From CAWIHK01 sp963835935 (GTDB lineage Bacteria; Bacteroidota; Ignavibacteria; UBA10030; CAVZMI01), in contig CAWIHK010000001.1 in assembly GCA_963835935.1 (NCBI GenBank), positions 682,001 through 746,000 of the forward strand: a stretch of DNA of 64,000 nucleotides, in the 5' to 3' direction. The notes beneath the pieces were generated by a model, which made no database searches, had not been told where the DNA came from, and saw nothing but the letters and a program-made list of their open reading frames with translations. A program made the position numbers and the translations under genes. Numbering within the stretch: the stretch's first letter is position 1; every line of letters begins with the position of its first letter. Below, piece after piece: positions 1-10,100 of this stretch.

Positions 1-109
1 TTGCTGATGTCCGAGGCCATATTGGTTTTTGTTTATAAAATAATCAATGGCAACACATCAACGTAGTAAATAATAGTTATAGCATATTCATACTTGACAA
101 TAGCTTATA

Positions 110-330
110 GTTATAATATCTTATCCGAACATAGAATTCATCGAACGCTACAAAGAACAGTGGATCATGGAGCGCCTTGGATATCGCTCACCTATCGAAT
201 ATCGAATGGAAAAAGAAAACAAAAATTATTTCTTAAAAAGTGTTTCACTAATTGGGGCCAAGACAATTTTTTATAACGGCAAAACGAACGGCGTAATGCT
301 AGCATACTGCTTGCTCATTATGCGGAATTG
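110..330 (+). pseudogene. Possible transposase C-terminal remnant
   Basis: One frame reads NIEFIERYKEQWIMERLGYR followed by SPIEYR, which resembles the tail of an integrase-type transposase. The frame is closed by a stop just upstream and no catalytic core is present. It could equally be a chance reading frame. The remaining bases from 1 to 360 hold no other recognisable gene. Confidence 0.25.
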
Positions 331-360
331 CCCATCACTATTGCATGAAAGGAAAAACAA

Positions 361-2460
361 ATGAAAAACATTTTCCAGTTCCCATTTTTAGTGGTTTGCC
401 TATTAACCATTACGAATCCATTGCATGCTCAATGGGTCAAAACCTATACCGGCGAATCGTATGAAACTGTCGGGGCTTTTGCCGCCTCTGGCACAAATCT
501 CTTTGCCGGGATTTCTAATAGCGGCAACGGAATCTTACTTTCTAACGACAACGGCGAATACTGGGCTGTGGCAAATACTGGTTTGACGAATACTGATGTC
601 AGTGCTCTTGCGGTTTCCGGTACGAATCTCTTTGCCGGAACTTATGGCGGCGGTGTCTTTCTTTCCACCAACAACGGCACAAGCTGGACACTAGTCAACA
701 CAGGCTTGAAGGAACATTATGTCTTGTCTCTTGCCGTTTCGGGTACGAATCTCTTTGCGGGGACTGGCAACGGGGTTTTTCTTTCCACCAACAACGGCAC
801 GAGCTGGAGTGCAGCCGGCTTGAATAACGAATGGGTCAGTAGTCTTACGGTCTCTGGCACGAATCTCTTTGCGAACGGGAACCTTCTTTCCACCAACAAC
901 GGCACAAGTTGGAGTGCAACGAGTATGGTCGGTACTTTTGTGGTTTCCGGCACGAATCTCTTTTGCTTGACTGATAGCAGTGTCTTTCTTTCCACCAACA
1001 ATGGCACAAGCTGGAGTTCAACGAGTACAGGCTTGCCCCCTGTCGGTGTTATTGCAGTCTCTGGCGCTAATATTTTTGTTGCGACCTCTAACGGCGACGT
1101 ATTTCTTTCGACCAACAACGGTGCAAGCTGGACTGCGGTCGATACCGGCTTGCCAACCAATCTTTATTTCAATGCTCTTGCAGTCTTAGACACGAATCTC
1201 TTTGCCGGTACGGGACTAAACAGTGGTGCCAGTATTTGGAAACGACCGTTGTCGGAGATGACCAATCCTGAGTGGTTAAATTATACTACTTCAAATTCGG
1301 GCTTGCCTTCTAACATTGTCTCTTCAATAGCGATAGACGGTTCAGAAAATAAGTGGATTGGGACTTATGGTGGACTTGCTAAATTTGACGGCTCAAACTG
1401 GACTGTTTATACTACTTCAAATTCCGGCTTGCCTAATAACTATGTCAATTCAATAGCGATAGACGGTTCGAGGAATAAGTGGATCGGGACTGGTGGTGGC
1501 GGACTTGCTAAATATGACGGTACAACCTGGACGGTTTATACTTCTTTAAATTCAGGCTTGCCTGATAGCATTGTCACTTCAATAGCGATAGACGGTTCAG
1601 AAAATAAGTGGATTGGGACTTATGGTGGACTTGCTAAATTTGACGGAACAACCTGGACGGTTTATAATACTTCAAATTCGGGTTTGCCTAATGACACTGT
1701 CTCTTCAATAGCGATAGACGGTTCAGGGAATAAGTGGATTGGGACTGACGGTGGAGGTTTTGCCAAATATAACAGCACACTTTGGACGGTTTATAATACT
1801 TCAAATTCGGGTTTGCCTAATGACATTGTCTCTTCAATAGCGATAGACGGTTCAGGGAATAAGTGGATTGGGACTTATGGTGGACTTGCTAAATTTGACG
1901 GAACAACCTGGACGGTTTATAATACTTCAAATTCGGGCTTGCCTGATAACTATGTCTATTCAATAGCGATAGACAGTTCAGGGAATAAGTGGATCGGGAC
2001 TTGGGGTGGATTTGCTAAATTTGACGGTATAATCTGGACGGTTTATAATACTTCAAATTCAGGTTTGTGTCTTGTCTCTTCAATAGCGATAGACGGTTCG
2101 GGGAAAAAGTGGATTGGTAGTTATATAAATGGTTTGATAGTTTATAAAAAAGGCGGAGTAGTTTCTGTAAAAGAAAAAACAAGTAAAATAATCCCGGAAG
2201 CATTTACTTTATTTCAGAATTATCCGAATCCATTTAATCCATCGACGACTATCTCATTTAATCTTCCATCAAAATCTTTTGTCTCGTTAAAGGTTTTTGA
2301 TATTTTAGGAAGAGAAATAGCAACCATTGTCTCTGAAGAAATGTCCGCAGGAAGTCATTCGAAACAATGGAATGCGGCAAAAATGTCGAGCGGCATTTAC
2401 TTTTATCGTTTGCAGGCTGGTTTTTTTACAGAGACCAAAAAACTTATTCTGCTAAGATGA
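361..2460 (+). CDS. Secreted double beta-propeller protein with type IX sorting domain
   Basis: The 699-aa protein starts with a signal peptide (about residues 1-24, ending LHA). Residues 40-290 hold about seven repeats of the form VSGTNLFAG...VFLSTNNGTSW, similar to BNR/sortilin-type propeller blades. Residues 300-610 hold about seven 42-aa blades (SSIAIDGSGNKWIGT...LAKFDGTTWTVY) of the two-component-regulator propeller type. The last 80 residues begin FQNYPNPFNPSTTISF and end IYFYRLQAG...KKLILLR, the C-terminal sorting signal used by type IX secretion in the FCB group. It is predicted to be exported and surface-attached or released. There is no enzymatic motif. A good terminator follows. 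The function beyond a surface propeller is unknown. Confidence 0.88.
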   Translation: MKNIFQFPFLVVCLLTITNPLHAQWVKTYTGESYETVGAFAASGTNLFAGISNSGNGILLSNDNGEYWAVANTGLTNTDVSALAVSGTNLFAGTYGGGVFLSTNNGTSWTLVNTGLKEHYVLSLAVSGTNLFAGTGNGVFLSTNNGTSWSAAGLNNEWVSSLTVSGTNLFANGNLLSTNNGTSWSATSMVGTFVVSGTNLFCLTDSSVFLSTNNGTSWSSTSTGLPPVGVIAVSGANIFVATSNGDVFLSTNNGASWTAVDTGLPTNLYFNALAVLDTNLFAGTGLNSGASIWKRPLSEMTNPEWLNYTTSNSGLPSNIVSSIAIDGSENKWIGTYGGLAKFDGSNWTVYTTSNSGLPNNYVNSIAIDGSRNKWIGTGGGGLAKYDGTTWTVYTSLNSGLPDSIVTSIAIDGSENKWIGTYGGLAKFDGTTWTVYNTSNSGLPNDTVSSIAIDGSGNKWIGTDGGGFAKYNSTLWTVYNTSNSGLPNDIVSSIAIDGSGNKWIGTYGGLAKFDGTTWTVYNTSNSGLPDNYVYSIAIDSSGNKWIGTWGGFAKFDGIIWTVYNTSNSGLCLVSSIAIDGSGKKWIGSYINGLIVYKKGGVVSVKEKTSKIIPEAFTLFQNYPNPFNPSTTISFNLPSKSFVSLKVFDILGREIATIVSEEMSAGSHSKQWNAAKMSSGIYFYRLQAGFFTETKKLILLR

Positions 2461-2496
2461 CGGGCAAGGTTATTAATAAAGTCTATGCAATGAATC

Positions 2497-2530
2497 AACG
2501 CCTGATCAATCGGTCAGGCGTTTGTATTTT
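2497..2530 (+). terminator. Rho-independent terminator
   Basis: AACGCCTGA at 2497-2505 pairs perfectly with TCAGGCGTT at 2514-2522, followed by a T-rich run. It lies 36 bases after the stop of the propeller gene. Confidence 0.8.
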
Positions 2531-2539
2531 TCTCGCATC

Positions 2540-2650
2540 TCAATTCTTCGCATTCCTCTTCGCCTCATCCCACAATGCGTCCATTTCTTTTAATCCAGTC
2601 GATTGAATATCTTTCCCTTGCTCCGACAATCGGCGTTCGATATACTGAAA
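2540..2650 (-). pseudogene. mazG 3'-end copy A
   Basis: Read on the minus strand this stretch encodes about 37 codons, FQYIERRLSEQGKDI...LKEMDALWDEAKRNAKN and a stop, matching the last residues of the MazG encoded at 3809-4573. The similarity continues a few bases past the stop. The rest of mazG is absent. Most differences from intact mazG are synonymous, so the copy comes from a functional relative rather than from long drift. Confidence 0.8.
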
Positions 2651-2667
2651 TTGTTTAGTGCTCCGAA

Positions 2668-2790
2668 GGAGTTATACTCCTGAGGCATACTAAACGGGTG
2701 GAGTTACACTCCATATTTTCTTATTGCATCTTTTAAAAAGATGGGGAGCACATCTCCCCCGGTTGAGTGTGATTCGGGAGTAAAACTCCC
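2668..2790. repeat. Cluster of three GGAGT/ACTCC palindromes
   Basis: Near-palindromes GGAGTTATACTCC (2668-2680), GGAGTTACACTCC (2700-2712) and GGGAGTAAAACTCCC (2776-2790) sit between the two mazG 3'-end copies. No gene is seen here. They may be intergenic short interspersed repeats. Confidence 0.5.
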
Positions 2791-2810
2791 TCATAGCACA
2801 TTGTCTTTTT

Positions 2811-2990
2811 TATCGCATCTCAACTCTTCGCATTCTTCTTCGCCTCGTCCCACAGCGCATCCATTTCCTTCAACCCGACCGCATGAATATCTTTTCCTTG
2901 CTCAGACAAACGGCGTTCGATATACTGAAATCGTTCCGTGAATTTAGTAATGGTTTTTCTTAAAGCATAGTTCAGGATTAACTTTCACAA
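2811..2990 (-). pseudogene. mazG 3'-end copy B
   Basis: This is a longer copy of the mazG 3' end. The minus strand reads FTERFQYIERRLSEQGKDI, then HAVGLKEMDALWDEAKKNAKS and a stop. DNA similarity reaches about 2990, with a small indel near 2972 that breaks the frame. Together with intact mazG it forms a direct repeat that brackets the Doc/antitoxin pair. Confidence 0.8.
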
Positions 2991-3041
2991 AATGTAAGTA
3001 ATTGACGAGAAAAAATATTTTCTATCCGCCTCAACGGCAAC

Positions 3042-3440
3042 TTAACGATATGATAATTTTGAAGAGTGTTCTTTTAGCCAAATAGCGAGTTGAGCCTTAG
3101 TGAGCTTGCCGGAGGCGAGAGCCATAATAATAGAAAATGCCTCTTCCTCGTCGGCAGCAATCGCATAATTGTTCTTTTGCAGAAAGATGTCCATAATAAC
3201 AAAGGCGACTCGTTTGTTTCCATCAACGAATGGATGATTCATACAGATATGATAACCGTATGCGGCTGCTTTGTCAAAAAGTGTTTTATGCACAAATTTG
3301 CCGGTAAACGTCATCTTGGGCTGAGCAAGCGCGGAGTCAAGTAGATTACGGTCTCGAAGCCCTGCTTGTCCTCCATAACGTTGTAATAAATCTGTATGGA
3401 TAGGAACGACAATTTCATCCGGAATAAATTGAGTATGCAT
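3042..3440 (-). CDS. doc: Doc-family (Fic fold) toxin
   Basis: The 132-aa protein is the usual length for death-on-curing toxins. The Fic-fold motif HPFVDGNKR is intact at residues 69-77. Doc proteins phosphorylate elongation factor EF-Tu and arrest translation; that activity is known for the family and inferred here. The start codon overlaps the stop of the upstream antitoxin by one base (TAATG), which indicates translational coupling. The pair lies between direct repeats of the mazG 3' end, suggesting arrival as a cassette. The antitoxin is of the AbrB/MazE type rather than Phd. Confidence 0.9.
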   Translation of the reverse strand: MHTQFIPDEIVVPIHTDLLQRYGGQAGLRDRNLLDSALAQPKMTFTGKFVHKTLFDKAAAYGYHICMNHPFVDGNKRVAFVIMDIFLQKNNYAIAADEEEAFSIIMALASGKLTKAQLAIWLKEHSSKLSYR

Positions 3441-3664
3441 TATTTGGCAAGAGCTTTCAACGTATTCCGAAATTTTTTATTCGTATGTTCATATACTTTC
3501 GCCCATTCCGCAAACTTCGGGCTAAAGGGTGTGAGAACAACACCTTCATCTGTTTCAACGAGATGCAGTTCATCACCCTCATGAAGATGATAGTTGTCAA
3601 CAATCGTTTTAGGCAATGTGATTCCGAGGCTGTTGCCCACTCGACGCACGGATGTTCTAAGCAT
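3440..3664 (-). CDS. AbrB/MazE-type antitoxin
   Basis: The 74-aa protein has an N-terminal swapped-hairpin DNA-binding motif (RTSVRRVGNSLGITLPKTIV, then GDELHLVETDEGVVLTP) and a charged C-terminal tail that would wrap the toxin. This SpoVT/AbrB fold is found in MazE-like antitoxins. It lies directly upstream of the Doc toxin and is expressed from its own consensus promoter. It probably neutralises Doc and represses the operon. Confidence 0.88.
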   Translation of the reverse strand: MLRTSVRRVGNSLGITLPKTIVDNYHLHEGDELHLVETDEGVVLTPFSPKFAEWAKVYEHTNKKFRNTLKALAK

Positions 3665-3690
3665 AAAATGGTTCCTTCTATTATGCTATA

Positions 3691-3719
3691 ATTATAACAA
3701 TTGTATTACTTATTGTCAA
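3691..3719 (-). promoter_or_regulatory. Sigma-70-like promoter of the antitoxin-toxin operon
   Basis: On the minus strand, TTGACA (complement of 3714-3719) is followed after exactly 17 bases by TATAAT (complement of 3691-3696), about 27 bases before the antitoxin start. Palindromic bases TATAATTATA and ACAATTGT overlap it and could be the autoregulatory operator. Confidence 0.7.
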
Positions 3720-3808
3720 CTTTCTTTGTACACTGTGCATCCCAACTTGGAACAATAAAAATAGGCAATTACTCAATCAGGTCAGAAGTTTTTGTTTTTT
3801 CTCGCATC

Positions 3809-4573
3809 TCAACTCTTCGAATTCTTTTTCGCCTCATCCCACAGTGCGTCCATCTCTTTCAAACCAACAGAATGAATATCTTTTCCTTGTTCCAACAATC
3901 GGCGTTCGATATATTGAAATCGCTCCGTGAATTTGGTGATGGTTTTTCTCAAAGCGAGTTCCGGATTAACCTTCACGAATCGGGCATAATTTACCAACGC
4001 AAATAACAAATCTCCAAACTCGTTGTCGATTAATTCCTGGTTGCCGGATGCTATTTCTTTATGCAATTCATCCGTTTCTTCAACCACTTTTTTCCAAACG
4101 TCTTCCCGCTTATCCCAATCAAATCCAACTTTCGATGCACGCTCCTGCACACGATACGCCCGAAGGAGAGCCGGCAATTCTTTTGGTATTCCTTTAAGAA
4201 TCGAGTCGCGGCCTTCGGTCATTTTTATTTTTTCCCAATTCTGTTTCACCTCTTCTGCATTTTCTACGGTGCTGTCACCAAATACATGAGGATGCCGGCG
4301 TTTCAGTTTTTCACTCGATCGCTCAAAGACTTCAGGAAGAGAAAATTCTCCGCGCTCTTCGGCAATGACACTCTGCAACACTATATGAAGAGCCAGATCG
4401 CCTAACTCTTCGCGTAATCCATCCCAATCTTGTTCATCTATTGCTTCGACGGCTTCGTAGGTTTCTTCGATCATGTGATGTTTGATCGATTCGTGTGTTT
4501 GCTGGCGATCCCAGGGACAATCAAGGCGTAAACGCCGGACAATGGCTTCGAATTCTTCAAAGGAATTTTTCAT
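3809..4573 (-). CDS. mazG: Nucleoside triphosphate pyrophosphohydrolase MazG
   Basis: The 254-aa protein hydrolyses (d)NTPs to monophosphate and pyrophosphate and is thought to clean the nucleotide pool. Two MazG domains are visible, each with the metal-binding EExxE...ExxD pattern: IEETYEAVEAID and EELGDLALHIV in the first, VEETDELHKEI and NEFGDLLFALVNYARF in the second. The length is normal for the two-domain form. The last codons exist in two further degenerate copies to the left (2540-2650, 2811-2990). It is transcribed divergently from the amidohydrolase gene. Confidence 0.93.
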   Translation of the reverse strand: MKNSFEEFEAIVRRLRLDCPWDRQQTHESIKHHMIEETYEAVEAIDEQDWDGLREELGDLALHIVLQSVIAEERGEFSLPEVFERSSEKLKRRHPHVFGDSTVENAEEVKQNWEKIKMTEGRDSILKGIPKELPALLRAYRVQERASKVGFDWDKREDVWKKVVEETDELHKEIASGNQELIDNEFGDLLFALVNYARFVKVNPELALRKTITKFTERFQYIERRLLEQGKDIHSVGLKEMDALWDEAKKNSKS

Positions 4574-4720
4574 TCTTATAAATCCTCCTTCATCTTAAAG
4601 AAACATACTACCACGCGGTTTGATAAGCAACGGTTAATTTCTAAAAAAATTTCTGGACAATCAACTATATGTTATCTATATTCAATTCAGGATATCACAG
4701 ATCAAACTCCAGGTGTTAGG

Positions 4721-6487
4721 ATGACACAACGGCGGTTGATAATATTATTAGTCTCGATTTTCATCATCTCAATTATCATCATTCTTTTAAATACTCGTTC
4801 AAGAGTGGATCTCATTTTGACGAATGGAATAGTCTACACTGTAGATCAGAAAAGCAACATATCTGAAGCGATAGCAATTAAAGGAAATTTGATTGAAGTT
4901 GTTGGTTCCTCAAAAGAAATTAATGATAAATTCATATCGGAGAACGTCATCGATCTTGCCGGCCGGGCAGTGTATCCGGGCTTCATCGATTCGCATGCTC
5001 ACATGGTAGGTACTGGAACTATAATGATGACACTAAACCTCACCCATGTTAAATCTCCAGATGAAATATTGGAAATGGTGAAAGCAAAAATACAGGAAAC
5101 AGGGAATGACAGATGGGTTCGAGGCCGGGGATGGAATCAAAATTTATGGCCGTCAAAAAAATTACCGACTGCTTTAATGCTGGATAAAGTTGCTCCGGAA
5201 ACTCCGGTGATTCTGGAACGAATTGATGGAAATGCGGTTTGGGTAAATTCGGTTGTTATGAAATTGGCAAGAATCACGAAGGAAACCAGAGATCCTGTTG
5301 GAGGTAAAATTGTCCGCGATGAAAAAGGCAACCCGGCCGGTATGTTCATCGACAATGCCATATCATTAGTGGAAGAAGTAGTGCCGCTAATGAACGATGC
5401 CGAGGTTGAAGATGCAATTAGAAAAGCCATCCAACAATATGTCTCAGTCGGTGTTACTGAAGTGCATGATATGGGAGTGACTTCTCAGATAATAAAAGCG
5501 TATAAAAAATTAATTGATTCAGGAAATTTTCCATTTCGAGTGTATGCGGCAATTGATTATCAGGATGATGCATGGGGTGAATATAAAAGAAAAGGCCCGG
5601 AAATAAATTATGGAAATTCGCAGTTGACAGTTCGCGGTGTTGAACTTTACATCGATGGAACGCTAGAATCACGAAGCGCCGCATTGATTGAACCATATAC
5701 CGACGATCCGACATCACGCGGATTTACCGCAGCTCCTTCAGATACATTGCGCGCAATTATGAATGACGCTGTCCGTGCAGGTTTTCAGGTGATGACGCAC
5801 GCCGTCGGCGACCGCGCAAATAATATGTTATTAAATTTGTACGAAGAAGTATTGAAAGAAAATCCTGAGCGCGCGAAAGATGCAAGATTGAGAGATGAAC
5901 ATGCTCAAATTCTCGATTGTCAGGATATATCACGATTTTCAAATCTTGGAATAATTCCAAGCATGCAGCCGATTCATTGTACGTCGGATATGTATTGGGC
6001 TGAAGCGCGCTTGGGTCCGAAACGGCTGGAGTATGCTTACGCATGGCAATCGCTATTGCAATCCGGTTGCATTATTCCTGCGGGTTCCGATTCACCGGCC
6101 GAAAGTTCAGATCCAATTCTCGGTTTCTATGCCGCTGTTACGCGACAGGATATAAATGGGAAACCTGTAAATTGGCGCGATGTGCAAAAAGGTTTTCAAT
6201 ATTCCTCCGAAGGAATTGGTGACACCGCTCGCTTTAGTAATGGTTGGTTCCCCGATCAAAAAATGACACGCGATCAAGCGCTCCGTGCCTATACAATTTG
6301 GGGAGCGTATGCAGCATTTCAGGAGAATATAAAAGGCAGTATTGAAAAAGGAAAGTTGGCAGATATTGTTGTGTTAAATCAGGACATTATGAAAATCCCA
6401 ACCAAAGAAATTCCCTCAACAGAGGTTTTCTTGACAATCGTTGGTGGTGATCTTGTGTTCGGAAAACTACAGTCAAAAAACCACTAA
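4721..6487 (+). CDS. Membrane-anchored amidohydrolase (YtcJ-like)
   Basis: The 588-aa protein has an N-terminal hydrophobic anchor (residues 5-25), then an amidohydrolase-3 domain. Visible signatures are the strand after the first beta-sandwich, VYPGFIDSHAH, carrying the HxH metal site; VMTHAVGDRA; the RDEHAQ histidine region; and AGSDSPAESSDP with the catalytic Asp. It ends with the sandwich motif GKLADIVVLNQD. YtcJ relatives deacylate N-substituted amides, but substrates vary widely and cannot be read from the sequence. It probably acts at the outer face of the inner membrane. No partner gene is adjacent. Confidence 0.85.
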   Translation: MTQRRLIILLVSIFIISIIIILLNTRSRVDLILTNGIVYTVDQKSNISEAIAIKGNLIEVVGSSKEINDKFISENVIDLAGRAVYPGFIDSHAHMVGTGTIMMTLNLTHVKSPDEILEMVKAKIQETGNDRWVRGRGWNQNLWPSKKLPTALMLDKVAPETPVILERIDGNAVWVNSVVMKLARITKETRDPVGGKIVRDEKGNPAGMFIDNAISLVEEVVPLMNDAEVEDAIRKAIQQYVSVGVTEVHDMGVTSQIIKAYKKLIDSGNFPFRVYAAIDYQDDAWGEYKRKGPEINYGNSQLTVRGVELYIDGTLESRSAALIEPYTDDPTSRGFTAAPSDTLRAIMNDAVRAGFQVMTHAVGDRANNMLLNLYEEVLKENPERAKDARLRDEHAQILDCQDISRFSNLGIIPSMQPIHCTSDMYWAEARLGPKRLEYAYAWQSLLQSGCIIPAGSDSPAESSDPILGFYAAVTRQDINGKPVNWRDVQKGFQYSSEGIGDTARFSNGWFPDQKMTRDQALRAYTIWGAYAAFQENIKGSIEKGKLADIVVLNQDIMKIPTKEIPSTEVFLTIVGGDLVFGKLQSKNH

Positions 6488-6637
6488 AAAGCTATTATTT
6501 TTTTTGAAAAAATACTGAAAAAGACTAAAAAACAGCTTAAGACCATGGAGAAAACTGTCGATAATCAAGATAAGGACAGTGAGGAATCTCCCTCAGGAAG
6601 GGGGATCTACTCACATCTCAGGGATAAAATTATTTAA

Positions 6638-6913
6638 CCCAAATTTGTCATTAGGAAAAAAATATTTTAAGATTCTGAAGCTTTCTCATATGGTCGGTTC
6701 GATACGTCCCTTTTTTATGGCGATTTGAAGGACTACTCACCGACCGTGCTGACAAGCCGGTGGTTGAGTAATCCAAATCTGAAAATCAGATTTGGATGTA
6801 TCTGCCGGCAGGCATCCCTTGGGAGAAACCACCATGGTGATGGTTAATGCTTTATGAATTAATGAGTTATTCTAATGACGGCCATTAGAAAATTCTCTAA
6901 TGACAAATCTGGG
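6638..6913. mobile_element. MITE related to the resident IS1380-like element
   Basis: A 276-bp non-coding element is bounded by inverted ends CCCAAATTTGTCATTAGG and CTAATGACAAATCTGGG, nearly identical to the ends of the IS at 30364-31843. It is flanked by a 5-bp direct repeat TTTAA (6633-6637, 6914-6918). The subterminal CTAATGACGGCCATTAG near 6872 also matches the IS left end (CTAATGACCGCCATTAG). It encodes no transposase and carries a 12-bp perfect hairpin at 6771-6797. The rest of the 6488-7184 gap holds no gene. Confidence 0.85.
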
Positions 6914-7184
6914 TTTAATGCCGGGGTTTCTGCATTTCAATGCGAAGGAACGGCATTGATAACTTGACCTTTGCATCTTGAGGCGTTAACCCCAATTCTT
7001 GGGAAAAAAGGCCTACTGTTCTAACCAAGATGATTGATGGTTTAGTGGGCTAAAAGATTGGATTCGTTCAGTTGGTTGGAAATCCGGAATGGCGCTTCCT
7101 TTCTGAACAACGGTAAGGAAAGAAGGGAGCTTTATTCTTGTAGGAAAACAAGATAAGAATATTTTACAGTCGGAGTTAGAAGAG

Positions 7185-10100
7185 TTGAAAAGGATAAGTC
7201 GAACACCGAAATCAGACAACAAAGATCGTAGTACATTGAATCATGTTTCGAATGAGGAAGGAATTCCCGCACTTATCCATGATGCACCTTTTGGATTTTA
7301 TATTATTCAGGATGATCGTATAGTTTATGCTAATCGACATGCAGCGAAACTTTTCGGTTATACATCGTTTGAAGAAATAAATTCTCCTTCGCCGTTTGAA
7401 GTTATTGCACCTGAAGATCATAAGACAATCCAAAAGAATATTGAGAAGCATCTGCGTGGAGAAGATGTTCCGTTTCAATATATGATATCTGCGCTTCATA
7501 AGTCCGGTAGACGGATAGAAATTGAACTTCGCGGCGATCTCACAACACACAATGGCAAGCCTGCGATTCAGGGATTAATCCTCGATGTCTCTGAACGTAA
7601 ATCTGTTGAACAGGAACTCATCCGCAGGAATCATGAATTAACGGTTCTAAATTTTCTTTCTAATGTTATTTCTTCGGCACGAACATTCGACAATCTTTTC
7701 TCTATCGTCGATCGTGTTCTCCGGGAAACAATAAATGCCGATCGAATCGCAATGCATCTCGCAGAACGTTATGGCCCGGCTTATTATTCCGATGGTTTTT
7801 CATTCGCTTCTTTAGACCCATCGTTCTTTAGCGATGCCACTGTGAAGGAAAATGTGTTTTTGTACGACAAAGTAAGTGTTTCCCATGAACCTTCCATCTA
7901 TTCATCGGATACCGTGACAGATGGAATCGAATCTATTCTTCCCGATGTGAGGTCTGCGATTGCCTTGCCGATCATTCTTCATAATAAATTTTTGGGCATG
8001 CTGCGTATCGATAACCTTCACGTTGCACGAAAATATCGGGAAGACGATATTCAATTCTTCGTCATGGTATGCCGTCATATTTCGAACGCTGTCGAAAACA
8101 TTATTCGTTACCAAAAGGAAAAAGAACGCGCCAAGCGATTGGAATCGGTTCGTATAATAATCCGCGAGTTGACTTCGATTCTTAATCCGCATGAGCTTAT
8201 GCAAAGAGCTGTAAGACTTATCAGCGAGTTGTACGGTTACTCATATGCAGCCATTTTTTTGCTCCGGCCTTCAGATACCTATCTTCATTTTCACACAGGT
8301 TATGGAAAAAATGCATACCGTGATCCCGAAGGCTTGCGGATAAAGTTGGGCGAAGGTCCGATCGGAACGTGTGCGAAAGAAAACACGATAGTTGTATCGA
8401 ACCGGATTTCTCAATTCAGTGATTGGATGAAAGAAATACTGGATGGCAACAGTTCGGAAATGTGCATTCCACTTCGTACAGGCAGCGGAATGATCGGTGT
8501 GCTGGATATCCACGAAAAAAATCCGGATGTATTTAGCGTAGAAGACAGTATCATCCTGCAAATCCTGGTTGATGAGCTTACTGCCGTTTTTGAAAATGCA
8601 CTGCTCTTCGAAGAAATACGATACCAGGCTAATGTTCTGACAAATATCAATGACGCCGTAATTTCTACGGATGCCAACTGGAATATAAAGGGATGGAACA
8701 ACGGTGCATTCCACCTCTATGGATGGAAACAGGAAGAAGTGATCGGGAAAAATCTTTTCCAGTTGATCCACAACGAATACATAAATGCTACGCCGGAAGA
8801 AATATTAAACGCCATGGTTTTCCATGGAGGATGGCGCGGTGAAATTCGGCAGGAGACTAAAGCGCACCGTATCGTTTTTGTAAGTACGGTTTCTTCCACA
8901 ATTCGCGGGAATGATGGAGCAATATCAGGTTATATCATGATGAATCGAGATATGACACAGGAACTCGAACTCCAACACACCTTGCAGGAAACAGAAGGAT
9001 TGCTCTCGAGCGTGATCGACCAAACGCCGTTCGGCATTCAAGTGTTCACGGTCGACGGTACTTTGATACGTGTCAATCAGGCGTTCATGCGTATGTTCAA
9101 AATCCCTCATCGCGATTTATTGGAATATCATTACAACATCCTGAGCGATAGTTTATTTACTAAAGCATTGGGGATTTCACAAAAAGTGGAAAAAGCTTTC
9201 GGCGGCGATAGCACTTCTGCAGGCCCGATGGAACTACAGCCGGATATTCTGCCTCCTCCGTTCAATATGATGCAAGGATCACTTGCCATCGATATGAAAT
9301 TTTTCCCGGTGTTCGATCGAGAAAATATGGTTCGTCATGTTGTATTTTTGTATGATGATGTGTCTGAACAAATTAACCTTCAACATCAACTAATTCAATC
9401 ACAAAAGATGGAAGCTGTTGGAACGTTGGCCGGCGGTATTGCACACGACTTCAACAATCTCCTGGGCGGCATTCTCGGTTATGCTTCGTTTGCGAAGACA
9501 AAGATTGCTCAGAATTCGCCGGTGTTTGGTTACCTCGATACAATCGAAAAATCCGCAACACGTGCATCCGAATTAACCCGACAACTATTGGGATTTGCGC
9601 GCCGGGGAAAATTTGCTGTAGAAAAAATTGATTGTAATGACGTTATTAGAGAAACAGTCAAGTTGCTTGAACGAAGTTTTGACAAGAGAATTCAAATCCG
9701 CACAGATTTATCAAGCAACCCTGCAATCATTGACGCTGATTCGGGTCAGGTCGAACAAACGCTTCTTAACTTATGCGTTAATGCCCGTGACGCTATGCCG
9801 GACGGAGGGAGTATCACAATTCGAACTCAGATTGTCGATGTCAACGACGATTATGTTCGCACGCATCTCGGTTCGCAGGAGAGAAAGTACGTCCAGATAT
9901 CCGTTGAAGATTCTGGAGTCGGTATGGACGAAGAAACCCAAAAGCATATCTTCGAGCCGTTTTTCACCACAAAAGAAAAAGGCAAAGGCACCGGCCTCGG
10001 CCTTTCTATGGTTTACGGGATCGTCCGTAACCACGAAGGATTTATCAATATATATAGTGAAATCGGACACGGGAGCGTCTTTCATCTGTACTTCCCATAC

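Noticed and set aside
93..120. TTGACA followed by TATAAT as a promoter for the first gene
   Set aside because: Spacing is only about 12 bases, and the region lies in a possible transposase remnant far from the start codon.
717..1160. 147-codon minus-strand frame inside the propeller gene
   Set aside because: It is repetitive because the opposite strand is repetitive; no start signal.
600..2110. Regular repeats resembling a CRISPR array
   Set aside because: The units stay in frame and encode beta-propeller blades; there are no short unique spacers and no cas genes.
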